Shown here piece after piece: positions 1 through 8,213 of a stretch of 64,000 nucleotides of DNA. Source of the stretch: Arenicellales bacterium (GTDB lineage: Bacteria > Pseudomonadota > Gammaproteobacteria > Arenicellales > JAJDZL01); contig OY282380.1 of NCBI GenBank assembly GCA_958295885.1, positions 2,294,001 through 2,358,000 on the forward strand, given 5' to 3'. Within the stretch, counting starts at the first letter, position 1. The number at the start of each line of letters is the position of its first letter. Position numbers and translations under genes: made by a program. The notes under the pieces are model-generated. The model was not told where the DNA came from and ran no database searches. It saw only the letters and a program-made list of their open reading frames with translations.

Positions 1-459
1 AGAGAATATTCAGCGAAAACGGAAGTCGGGCGATTATCCAGTTCCGAGGTCGCGCTCACGGCCGAACTATGCGAACGGCAGTACGCTACTGAACAATGGA
101 TTTTTCAAAATTCAGCAGAAATTCGAGATCGAATGGGCACCTGTGAAATGAGAACGGCAGGCGGTTCCCTCGAAGTGCGAGCGATTGTCGCTGGTGAAAC
201 CGTGAAGTCAGTGTTTCTCAATGGCGATTTTATTGCATCCAGCAATGCAGTGGCTGATCTGGAATCCAGTCTTCGCTGGCACGTGCGCGACGAACCGGCA
301 CTGCATCAAACCATTCAACAATCACTTGACCGAAACAATGGCGCCTGGGCTCAAATATCCGCCGAAGAAATCACTACGGCTGTGATTCAGGCTTTGTCTC
401 ATACATCGGTCACGGCACCTCAAACCTGTTTTGCAAATCAAGGAGCTGAATTTGGCTAG
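1..459 (+). CDS. Lipoate-protein ligase, C-terminal part (cut by window edge)
   Basis: The frame is open from base 1 to the TAG at 457-459, so the gene starts outside the window. The visible ~150 residues read like the end of a lipoate-protein ligase A plus its accessory LplB domain: a segment ending in a KY/QY..EQW-type motif (ERQYATEQWIF) followed by a domain with 'VKSVFLNGDFIAS', close to the family's 'i.di.i.GDFf' strand. Such enzymes attach lipoate or octanoate to carrier lysines. The stop overlaps the start of the next radical-SAM gene by a few bases, so the two are probably translated together. Together with the two radical-SAM genes this resembles the sLpl(AB)-LipS1-LipS2 type of lipoate assembly. 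Identification is by remembered family pattern only. Confidence 0.6.
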   Translation, partial: REYSAKTEVGRLSSSEVALTAELCERQYATEQWIFQNSAEIRDRMGTCEMRTAGGSLEVRAIVAGETVKSVFLNGDFIASSNAVADLESSLRWHVRDEPALHQTIQQSLDRNNGAWAQISAEEITTAVIQALSHTSVTAPQTCFANQGAEFG

Positions 460-1432
460 CGCAGTCACATTTGTCGACAACAGAAGCATAGATTATTCTT
501 TTGGAAAGGAATTATTTCGTCAGCGCATTCAAAATTTTGGTGATCGCATAACCTTTCATGCGCCGGGACTGAAACGTTACCAGACTTCTGAATATGAACA
601 GCATGACGCGAATGAATTTGTTGCAGTAAGCGTGACGGGTGAAGCCTGCGCGCTGAACTGCGAGCATTGCAAGACCGGCGTGCTGCGCGGAATGCAGGAC
701 TTGAGTCGCAGCCGCGAATCACTCTATGAGATCGCTTCTCGTTTGCACGATTCTGGAGCGAAAGGCATTTTAGTTTCAGGAGGAAGCGACCGAAAAGGGA
801 GAGTGCCGCTGCTCAAGCACATTCCCGATATGATTCGGATTCGCCAGAAACTCAAAATGCTCATCCGCGTTCATCCAGGACTGCCCGATGAGCGCACCTG
901 TTCCGCTCTTGCCGATGTAGATATCAATGGTGCGATGGTGGACATCATCGGCCATGAAAAAACAATTCGAGAGGTATATCACCTGCCTTATGGCATTGAG
1001 GAATTTGAGGCCGTGCTTGAGCGACTTGAAAAGCACGCGATACCCTGCGTTCCACACATCGTGATGGGGTTGCATTTCGGTCGGATGCTTGGCGAGGAAC
1101 AGGCGTTGGCGATGATCGCCAGGCACGATTTCAGGCTGTTGGTATTGGTGATCCTGATGCCGCTGTCAGGCACTCCGATGGCGGTTGTAAAACCACCATC
1201 GCTGCCGGAAATAGCCGAATTCTTCGAGTTCGCCCGAAGGGAAATTGTGAATAAACCCATCATGTTGGGCTGTGCTCGGCCGCTTGGTCAGCTCAAAGAA
1301 AAAATTGACCGCGCAGCAATTGACGCTGGATTCAATGGAATTGCTTATCCAGCGGAAGGAATTGTCCGCTACGCTCGCAATAAAGGTCTGCAGCCGGATT
1401 TTGTGAATTCCTGCTGCGGCGTAACCTGGTAA
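452..1432 (+). CDS. Radical SAM protein, LipS1/LipS2-type lipoyl synthase subunit
   Basis: About 326 residues. The radical-SAM cluster motif CX3CX2C is clear (residues CALNCEHC, about residues 70-77), followed by a glycine-rich 'LVSGGSDRKG' SAM-binding stretch and a C-terminal 'CCGVTW'. I chose the TTG start at 452 because a strong ribosome site (AAGGAG, 440-445) lies six bases upstream; an upstream in-frame TTG at 431 has none. It overlaps the ligase stop and precedes a second radical-SAM gene. In the two-protein lipoyl synthases, paired radical-SAM enzymes insert the two sulfurs into octanoyl chains. I cannot tell which of the pair is LipS1 and which LipS2. Annotation pipelines often call such proteins biotin-synthase-like. 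Confidence 0.6.
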   Translation: MASAVTFVDNRSIDYSFGKELFRQRIQNFGDRITFHAPGLKRYQTSEYEQHDANEFVAVSVTGEACALNCEHCKTGVLRGMQDLSRSRESLYEIASRLHDSGAKGILVSGGSDRKGRVPLLKHIPDMIRIRQKLKMLIRVHPGLPDERTCSALADVDINGAMVDIIGHEKTIREVYHLPYGIEEFEAVLERLEKHAIPCVPHIVMGLHFGRMLGEEQALAMIARHDFRLLVLVILMPLSGTPMAVVKPPSLPEIAEFFEFARREIVNKPIMLGCARPLGQLKEKIDRAAIDAGFNGIAYPAEGIVRYARNKGLQPDFVNSCCGVTW

Positions 1433-1458
1433 ATCATTAGACACTATAGGCCATCAAA

Positions 1459-2565
1459 ATGTCGGTAACCGGTATCCCCACAAAACTACAAGAAGAGTAT
1501 TTCAACATCAGTCCCGATTACGTACGAATCAGCGTTGCTGCCGCAATCGAACTTGGACTTGCGCCTGGAAGCATACGCGGCTGCAGCTGCAGCTGCATCA
1601 ATCTGCTGCAGAATTATCCTCAGGGATGCGCTGCCAACTGCTCATACTGCGGACTTGCCCGCGAACGTCCGGGGATTGCAGAAGAAAACAGTTTCATCCG
1701 CGTCGATTGGCCGCTCTATTCAACGGATCTGGTTGCTGAAAAAATTGCGGAAAAAGAATCGAATGATACAGTGGGAAGAGTGTGCATCGCTCAGGTTCAG
1801 GATCATCGGGCTACTGCGGACTTGATCGACATGGCGACTCGCGTGCATCGTGCGGCGCCGCCCGTGCCCATCTCTGCTCTGGTCACTGCGACTCTGCTGG
1901 ATGAAAATGATCTGTACGAGATACAGGACGCTGGAGTGGACATCATAGGTGTTGGTTTGGATGCGGTATCGGAAGAGTTATTTTTCAATACAAGGGGAAA
2001 AGGTGCAAAAAGTCCGCACCGGTGGGATCAGCACTGGGAAATCGTGCATGCGGCACGGCGGATATTCGGCCCGATGAAAGTGAACTGCCATCTGATTGTT
2101 GGTTTGGGTGAGACCGATCAAGAAATGTTCGACATGATTTATCAGTTGAAATCCGATCAGATTGCCGGTTATTTATTTTCTTTCAATCCCGAGCCGGGGA
2201 CACAGATGCAGGATGTGCCAAGAGCACCTCTTCATCGATGGCGGCGGATACAGTATGTCAAGCATTTAATTGAGGAATGTGACTTAGAACGAGAGGCTCT
2301 TGCATTCAATGATGCTGGTGAATTAATTGGTTTGGAACCGGAGTTCGATGTTGCGAAATCAGCATTCGACAGTGGTTTGGCATTTATGACGAATGGATGT
2401 CCCGACAGAGATGGCGTGATGGCCTGCAATCGACCCTATGGGTCCTATCGCCCAGGTGAAGAGTACCGCGATTATCCTTTCTTGCCGGATGCCGACACCC
2501 TGCGAGTTATTGCCAATCAAACCAAGCTGGAAGAGATATTGCCGGATTCAAGAAATCAAATCTGA
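1459..2565 (+). CDS. Radical SAM protein, second LipS-type lipoyl synthase subunit
   Basis: 368 residues. The cluster motif is CAANCSYC (about residues 57-64), preceded by an extra cysteine-rich 'GCSCSC' stretch that could hold an auxiliary iron-sulfur cluster, which lipoyl synthases need as sulfur donor. Further cysteines occur near the C terminus ('GCPDRDGVMACN'). 'HLIVGLGETDQEM' matches the late-barrel motif of biotin- and lipoate-synthase relatives. It starts 26 bases after the previous radical-SAM stop in the same direction, so the two are almost certainly one operon with the lipoate ligase. No good ribosome site is visible before this ATG. Function as the partner lipoyl synthase is inferred from the ligase context; a biotin-synthase-like enzyme of another pathway is the alternative. 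Confidence 0.6.
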   Translation: MSVTGIPTKLQEEYFNISPDYVRISVAAAIELGLAPGSIRGCSCSCINLLQNYPQGCAANCSYCGLARERPGIAEENSFIRVDWPLYSTDLVAEKIAEKESNDTVGRVCIAQVQDHRATADLIDMATRVHRAAPPVPISALVTATLLDENDLYEIQDAGVDIIGVGLDAVSEELFFNTRGKGAKSPHRWDQHWEIVHAARRIFGPMKVNCHLIVGLGETDQEMFDMIYQLKSDQIAGYLFSFNPEPGTQMQDVPRAPLHRWRRIQYVKHLIEECDLEREALAFNDAGELIGLEPEFDVAKSAFDSGLAFMTNGCPDRDGVMACNRPYGSYRPGEEYRDYPFLPDADTLRVIANQTKLEEILPDSRNQI

Positions 2566-2753
2566 GTTATGTTGCATAGACTTGAAATTTCATTAAAATG
2601 TATGTAGTAACGCGACTGAGTAATACAATGCTAACATCAAATTCCAAAAATTGGCCACCTGATTCAGTTACACACTGCGTGATCAATCTAATCAAGTCTT
2701 TCAAATGAAGATACTATCAACTTCTCGTTTCTATTACCTACGGAGAGCTGAAT

Positions 2754-3014
2754 TTGAAAACAAGCAAGAGGCATGCATCAAAATCACGAAATGATTCAAA
2801 CAGTAAAAATCACTATCGGACTAAGCGTACTGGATTCTGGGGTGGATTTATCCTAGGCTTTTTTCCGAGTTTTTACTCAGTTCCAATCCGAAGTAATCTG
2901 AAGGAAATTCTTTGCAAACGAGACACTTTCGCTGAAGACCAGAAACGAATAGGTCGTGATATGCATATCGCGATGAATTTAGTTTCGAAAGAATTAGAGA
3001 ACCATAATCATTAG
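2754..3014 (+). CDS. Small hypothetical membrane-associated protein
   Basis: 86 residues starting at a TTG with a GGAGAG ribosome site about six bases upstream. The first 25 residues are strongly basic and polar, then a hydrophobic segment (FWGGFILGFFPSFYSVPI, about residues 26-43) could insert in the membrane, and the tail is charged. No family is recognised. It lies between the lipoate genes and the CRISPR array, on the same strand as both, and ends 19 bases before the first, degenerate repeat. It might be a spurious frame, but the ribosome site, single hydrophobic segment and AT-rich coding style make a real gene plausible. Confidence 0.35.
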   Translation: MKTSKRHASKSRNDSNSKNHYRTKRTGFWGGFILGFFPSFYSVPIRSNLKEILCKRDTFAEDQKRIGRDMHIAMNLVSKELENHNH

Positions 3015-3033
3015 AAACAGCGAATCCAAACTT

Positions 3034-5975
3034 TTTTCAGTTGCCGAGCAGTCGGTTATATTGGTGAAGCTTAGCTGCCGAAGGGCTACCAAACGCCATC
3101 GCAGAGGTTTCAGTTGCTGAGTAGTCGGTTATATTGGTGAAGCTTTTAAGACTGTTTCGTTTAGTCAGCCAACTACAGCATGTTTCAGTTGCTGAGTAGT
3201 CGGTTATATTGGTGAAGCCCAGAACCGCCTGCGATCGGTCAGGCGCAGCCCGCGTTTCAGTTGCTGAGTAGTCGGTTATATTGGTGAAGCTTTTCAGATA
3301 ACATTTTACTGCGCTTACCACCATGTTTCAGTTGCTGAGTAGTCGGTTATATTGGTGAAGCGGAAAAATGCTTTTTTACGGTATCATCCAACTCATGTTT
3401 CAGTTGCTGAGTAGTCGGTTATATTGGTGAAGCCGCGTGCGCAGCTCGAGCTAACAATTATCGAAGAAGTTTCAGTTGCTGAGTAGTCGGTTATATTGGT
3501 GAAGCTTACTACTATGAATAATATCAATACTACTATTTGCTTTAGAGTTTCAGTTGCTGAGTAGTCGGTTATATTGGTGAAGCTCGTTAAAACCTGGTAT
3601 TTCGGTGATTCTTGACTCAGTTTCAGTTGCTGAGTAGTCGGTTATATTGGTGAAGCTCCACCCTCCACGTGATAAGCGATTGTACCGTCAGTTTCAGTTG
3701 CTGAGTAGTCGGTTATATTGGTGAAGCTTATAGCTCTCAATTGATGCAAAATTCAATTGCATGTTTCAGTTGCTGAGTAGTCGGTTATATTGGTGAAGCA
3801 CGTTTTGCTGTGTTTTGTTTTGCAGGGACAAAAGACGTTTCAGTTGCTGAGTAGTCGGTTATATTGGTGAAGCTCCTTCTAAAGCTTCGGTAACTCCATC
3901 ACGTGCAGTCGTTTCAGTTGCTGAGTAGTCGGTTATATTGGTGAAGCTGCAGTTGTGATCGCTTTTCTTCCAGCGGGTCATGTGGTTTCAGTTGCTGAGT
4001 AGTCGGTTATATTGGTGAAGCCCTAGATCGTCTCGTGGAGCAAAAGTGCGATACAGTTTCAGTTGCTGAGTAGTCGGTTATATTGGTGAAGCTTACACGT
4101 TAATCCAGCATTATGGATAATCATACGAGTTTCAGTTGCTGAGTAGTCGGTTATATTGGTGAAGCCATGCTATCCATTTTTGCGCTATCATTCCTGGAGC
4201 GTTTCAGTTGCTGAGTAGTCGGTTATATTGGTGAAGCACCATCGAAAACGTGTGTCTACAGGGTGTGGCCAAGTTTCAGTTGCTGAGTAGTCGGTTATAT
4301 TGGTGAAGCCGCACAGGACGGTTTCAGAGACTTCTACAGGCGTTGTTTCAGTTGCTGAGTAGTCGGTTATATTGGTGAAGCGTGCGCTATCTCGGTCTTA
4401 CTTGGGTAATCCCTCCGGTTTCAGTTGCTGAGTAGTCGGTTATATTGGTGAAGCTACGCTGAACTGATCTATTTCTTGCAGCGTGACGGCGTTTCAGTTG
4501 CTGAGTAGTCGGTTATATTGGTGAAGCCAAAAACGGCCAAGCTGCGCGACGTAATCATAAGGTTTCAGTTGCTGAGTAGTCGGTTATATTGGTGAAGCAT
4601 ATACTCAATAGAGTATCAATTCGATACTAACCAACGTTTCAGTTGCTGAGTAGTCGGTTATATTGGTGAAGCCAAAGCGTTGATTAAATTACTGCAAAAA
4701 AAATACGTTTCAGTTGCTGAGTAGTCGGTTATATTGGTGAAGCTCGGAATCGACAGCAACCGAAAAAATGACTCAAAGTTTCAGTTGCTGAGTAGTCGGT
4801 TATATTGGTGAAGCCTAATGGCAACTTCCGATTCCACCAAATTCATGATGGTTTCAGTTGCTGAGTAGTCGGTTATATTGGTGAAGCCCAGTCACAGAAC
4901 CGCCTGACCGGCTCCCATCGAGTTTCAGTTGCTGAGTAGTCGGTTATATTGGTGAAGCCGACGAGGATGACCGATGCCTCAGCGACACTGCCGCCGTTTC
5001 AGTTGCTGAGTAGTCGGTTATATTGGTGAAGCTCGGACGGGGTTGGAATGGATCCGGACTGCACCACACGTTTCAGTTGCTGAGTAGTCGGTTATATTGG
5101 TGAAGCTTTGGTTGTCCAATTTCACAACATCCACCGATGAGTTTCAGTTGCTGAGTAGTCGGTTATATTGGTGAAGCCCCTACAAATGTCTGCGTTTATC
5201 TCGCAAAGGTAGTTTCAGTTGCTGAGTAGTCGGTTATATTGGTGAAGCGTTGATTGTAGATAGGTCTCTAATGCAGTTTTTAAGTGTTTCAGTTGCTGAG
5301 TAGTCGGTTATATTGGTGAAGCCTAAATCTTTCCAACCAGTCGGCCCTAAATCTACGTGTTTCAGTTGCTGAGTAGTCGGTTATATTGGTGAAGCGGTGC
5401 TGAAGGAATACCTCAACTCTTAAGATCTAGTTTCAGTTGCTGAGTAGTCGGTTATATTGGTGAAGCATTCCGCGCCACAGAGAGGGCCTATTGACGCTGC
5501 GTGTTTCAGTTGCTGAGTAGTCGGTTATATTGGTGAAGCACCGGTGAATTTCTTGGTAAAGTCGTGCGTTGGGGTGTTTCAGTTGCTGAGTAGTCGGTTA
5601 TATTGGTGAAGCTCGAACAGTCGAGGGCGTATTGCGAAGAACACGAACGTTTCAGTTGCTGAGTAGTCGGTTATATTGGTGAAGCTACGACATCGCACTC
5701 GGAAAAAAACTTTCAGAGGCAGTTTCAGTTGCTGAGTAGTCGGTTATATTGGTGAAGCTATGTATAAAATGAATGATGAACAGACTCTAGTAGTGTTTCA
5801 GTTGCTGAGTAGTCGGTTATATTGGTGAAGCAACACAAGCGCCATACAGCCAAATAGACGTCTGTAGTTTCAGTTGCTGAGTAGTCGGTTATATTGGTGA
5901 AGCTTCGGTTGAATCTGTCGATTTATTCAACAACTTCTGTTTCAGTTGCTGAGTAGTCGGTTATATTGGTGAAGC
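3034..5975 (+). CRISPR. Type II-B CRISPR array, 41 repeats and 40 spacers
   Basis: Forty copies of an identical-looking 37-base repeat (first at 3107-3143, last at 5939-5975) plus a degenerate first copy at 3034-3070 that differs at repeat positions 1, 12 and 16. Spacers are 34-38 bases except one of 41 (3506-3546), and I saw no duplicated spacer. The repeat begins GTTTCAGTTGCTGA, the same first 14 bases as the Francisella novicida type II-B repeat as I remember it. Its complement pairs with the tracrRNA at 6119-6150, so crRNAs are read on the plus strand with the spacer 5' of the GTTTCAG half. The 40 near-perfect repeats point to recent activity. The only degenerate copy is at the crRNA 5' end, away from the tracrRNA and cas genes. 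Confidence 0.98.
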
Positions 5976-6083
5976 TCCACTTAATATCTGTTTAAAAACA
6001 GTACTATATGGAAAATATGATGAATAGAAATTTCGAAAATGATCGTTCTGTACGAAAATCGGCATTTTTTGCGAAAATATCTC
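5976..6083. other. AT-rich array flank, probable leader/integration side
   Basis: About 108 very AT-rich bases between the last perfect repeat and the tracrRNA promoter. Because the opposite end of the array carries the degenerate repeat, this end is the likelier leader where new spacers are added. It contains a small inverted repeat (CTGTTTAAAAACAG, 5988-6001) just outside the terminal repeat. Francisella encodes a second small RNA (scaRNA) near this place; I cannot identify one here. Confidence 0.4.
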
Positions 6084-6112
6084 TTGTGTTAAAGGAATGT
6101 TTTCAATAAAAT
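6084..6112 (+). promoter_or_regulatory. Probable tracrRNA promoter
   Basis: A -35-like TTGTGT (6084-6089) and a -10-like TAAAAT (6107-6112) are separated by exactly 17 bases. Transcription would begin near 6118-6120, precisely where pairing to the CRISPR repeat begins, which supports the assignment. Confidence 0.55.
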
Positions 6113-6117
6113 TAGAA

Positions 6118-6245
6118 AACCAATATAGCTGATTACTGATGCACTGTAATCATAAAAAAGTATTTTGAGCAGACCTCTGCACAGCACGTCTGATATTGCT
6201 TAGCAAAATAGGATATCCACCTTTGGTTGGATATCCTATTTTTTT
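6118..6245 (+). ncRNA. tracrRNA of the type II-B system
   Basis: This RNA pairs with crRNA repeats and is needed for RNase III processing and Cas9 loading. Bases 6119-6145 are a long imperfect complement of the CRISPR repeat: CCAATATA, then GA.TACT, then GCA.CTG are matched in order to the reversed repeat. The downstream part (TGTAATCAT, AAGTATTTTGA, GACCTCTG, CACGTCTGA) follows the F. novicida tracrRNA as I recall it almost block by block, including the CAGAC/GTCTG stem. It ends in a strong terminator at 6205-6245. It lies between array and cas4 on the strand opposite the cas genes. Confidence 0.92.
6205..6245 (+). terminator. Rho-independent terminator of tracrRNA, probably bidirectional
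   Basis: A perfect 14-base stem (AAAATAGGATATCC, 6205-6218, with its complement at 6229-6242) and a ten-base loop are followed by a run of T to 6245. Read from the minus strand the same stem ends in TATTTT, 16 bases after the cas4 stop at 6261, so it may also end the cas operon. Confidence 0.85.
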
Positions 6246-6260
6246 GCTTCTCATCTAATT

Positions 6261-6845
6261 CTACAGTCGGTCATTGCAAAAGTTAATGTATTCGCAAGCG
6301 CAACATTGAAAAATTGATGCATTAGAATCAGGTTTCACACCGCGAGTTAGCATTCGTCGTATCGCATCCACAATTTGTAAGACTTTTTGTCTTCTGTCTG
6401 TACTGATTTCGATAGTGTGTAAAAGCTTGCCTGCTCCAACCAGAAATCCATACTGACTTGGTTTTGAAAAATAATTTTCTAACAGCATTGCATATGCAGT
6501 CAACTGCATAATGTCTCCGCGTTTCTTATTACTCGCCGATAATTTGAATTCAATAGGATAGACGAATTCATGTGTTTCGATGGCCATATCGACAACCCCA
6601 TGAAAGCCATAGAGACTATCCCGTATAGCCAAGTTGTAGAATTTCTTGCCATCTTTTAATTTGAACCGAGATAGATTGCGGCGTTGCCACAATTTTTCTT
6701 CCAACTGATGAAAATTTTCGCCCTGTTTTACCCATAGCGGATAATTGGCAACAATATCTGTTAGTTCGATATAGTAAACGACTCTTGGGCAATAACACCA
6801 CTGCCGCAACAGGTTTGCAGGAACACTAAATGACTTCTGTTTCAT
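6261..6845 (-). CDS. cas4: Cas4 exonuclease, spacer acquisition
   Basis: 194 residues from the ATG at 6845 (reading MKQKSFSVPANLL); a longer start at 6902 would overlap cas2 by 77 bases and add an unlikely prefix. Cas4 is a RecB-like iron-sulfur nuclease that trims prespacers and helps choose PAM and orientation; its presence beside cas9 defines subtype II-B. Visible signatures are an early cysteine (QWCYCPR), the 'GVVDMAIE' and 'YPIEFKLS' metal-binding motifs (D and E.K), 'QLTAYAMLLE' (QxxxY), and the C-terminal cysteine group 'CCACEYINFC'. It overlaps the end of cas2 by about 20 bases, so the two are translationally linked. It is the last gene of the cas9-cas1-cas2-cas4 operon. Confidence 0.93.
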   Translation of the reverse strand: MKQKSFSVPANLLRQWCYCPRVVYYIELTDIVANYPLWVKQGENFHQLEEKLWQRRNLSRFKLKDGKKFYNLAIRDSLYGFHGVVDMAIETHEFVYPIEFKLSASNKKRGDIMQLTAYAMLLENYFSKPSQYGFLVGAGKLLHTIEISTDRRQKVLQIVDAIRRMLTRGVKPDSNASIFQCCACEYINFCNDRL

Positions 6846-7149
6846 TCCAATCTTTAAAGTCATTAGCACTGTAACCGATAAAATAACTTTTGCCCCTGCC
6901 ATTAAAATTAGTTCGAGTGATGAATATCTTGTCAGTACTCTTAAAGTTGGAGTTGAGGAAGCGCTTGATAGCTTCTGTTTCAGCGGCTGTCAAATAACCC
7001 CAAAATACGGATTTCTGTACCGGTCTTAATCCAATTTTGCTCAGTTCATTGAAGATTTTAGTGCGCAGTTTATTGTTTGTAATGTCGTAGCCAACCAAAT
7101 ATTCTTGACGGAGTGGATAAGTCATGCGATAAGACCAATTCTCTACCAC
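6826..7149 (-). CDS. cas2: Cas2, integration complex scaffold
   Basis: 107 residues with the ferredoxin-like Cas2 core: 'EYLVGYDITNNKLRTKIFNEL' gives the usual YDI aspartate, followed by 'GLRPVQKSVFWGYLT'. Cas2 dimers bridge two Cas1 dimers during spacer integration. The GTG at 7149 overlaps the cas1 stop by a few bases; an ATG eight codons further in (7125) is an equally good start and gives the more typical N terminus MTYPLRQEYLVGYD. Its 3' end overlaps cas4. Length and motif order are normal for the family. Confidence 0.93.
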   Translation of the reverse strand: MVENWSYRMTYPLRQEYLVGYDITNNKLRTKIFNELSKIGLRPVQKSVFWGYLTAAETEAIKRFLNSNFKSTDKIFITRTNFNGRGKSYFIGYSANDFKDWNETEVI

Positions 7150-8102
7150 TTGAAAATATATGGCCTGTAAATTTTCTCTCCGTAAAATTGCCCACAGAGT
7201 CGATAAATCTGCCTTTGAATAATATGTTCCAGTTTCAGTTTTCTTTTTCTATATAGATACCTTCTAGCGCAAGTTCGTTGAACTTCAGAAATTAGTGCTT
7301 TTTTTAATTCAACGTCCAATTCTTGCTTCTTTTCAATTCTAAAGCGCAATTTGACGACGGCTCTGTCTACCACCCAAGAACGATATTCTTCCATCAGGTC
7401 CAATACTAAGGCCATTTTGCCCGGACGTCTGACATGTAGAATACCGAGATAAGGTTCCAAGCCAGCGTTGATGATCGAACTCAGAATGTAGGCGCTTAGC
7501 ATCGCGTAACCAAAGTTTAACATGACATTATTGAGTTCTTGGCTTCCGCGACCTTCGCGTCTACTGAACGAAGATGAAAACAAGCCGGTGATGCGCAGTG
7601 CTCCAAAATAAGCGCTTGCACTAGCGCCTTCGAATCCTAAAAGGGTTTGAAAGTCGTTGGCATTACTAGCTTGGTCCGCGTGCTTCCATAGTTTTGCAGC
7701 AGTTGTCTGTAGTGTCTCATTCTGATGGTATTTTCCCAGATGTTTAATTACCGCACGCTGATTCTTTATCTTCGCTGCCACAATTTTTCGTGCGAGTGGC
7801 AGAGTGTCGCCCTGACAAAATTTCATCTGCGCAATTCGAACGGCAACTACTCCGTGTTGTGATTGTCCTAGAATTGCAGAATGGGCTACACCACGAAAAT
7901 CTAAGAAGAATAACTTAATGCCTCGAACACTAAACGCCTCGATCAAGTCACTCGAAACACTAATCCCTCGTTTTGCTATGGAAACTGTACATAGACGATT
8001 AAGAGGATAATACTTGGTTACATCACCTCGCTGTCTGACCGCTAATCGGTGACGTTCTAATCCGAGAAAAGTGCCGTAATCACATATTACGAGGTGCTTC
8101 AC
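7143..8102 (-). CDS. cas1: Cas1 integrase
   Basis: 319 residues, the usual Cas1 length. Cas1 cuts and joins new spacers into the array. The metal-binding residues are in the expected places: E158 in LLGFEGASASAYF, H223 in LGILHVRRPGK and D235 in ALVLDLMEEYR. The start is a GTG at 8102; a GAGG lies rather far upstream, so the start is the most reasonable but not proven. It is separated from cas9 by 111 bases and overlaps cas2. AT-rich like the rest of the cas operon and visibly different from the GC-richer metabolic genes, in keeping with horizontal origin. Confidence 0.95.
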   Translation of the reverse strand: MKHLVICDYGTFLGLERHRLAVRQRGDVTKYYPLNRLCTVSIAKRGISVSSDLIEAFSVRGIKLFFLDFRGVAHSAILGQSQHGVVAVRIAQMKFCQGDTLPLARKIVAAKIKNQRAVIKHLGKYHQNETLQTTAAKLWKHADQASNANDFQTLLGFEGASASAYFGALRITGLFSSSFSRREGRGSQELNNVMLNFGYAMLSAYILSSIINAGLEPYLGILHVRRPGKMALVLDLMEEYRSWVVDRAVVKLRFRIEKKQELDVELKKALISEVQRTCARRYLYRKRKLKLEHIIQRQIYRLCGQFYGEKIYRPYIFKW

Positions 8103-8213
8103 TGCAATAAATTATCCTCTTTTCTGTAGGTCCGCTACAATTTCATTTCTATCTCTAAACTGCACTCAATTTCGAAAGCGGAATATTGAATTTATCTATT
8201 TTCAAACGAATGT

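Noticed and set aside
3037..3324. Minus-strand protein of 95 residues with internal repeats
   Set aside because: It is a translation of the CRISPR repeats and spacers and has no coding support.
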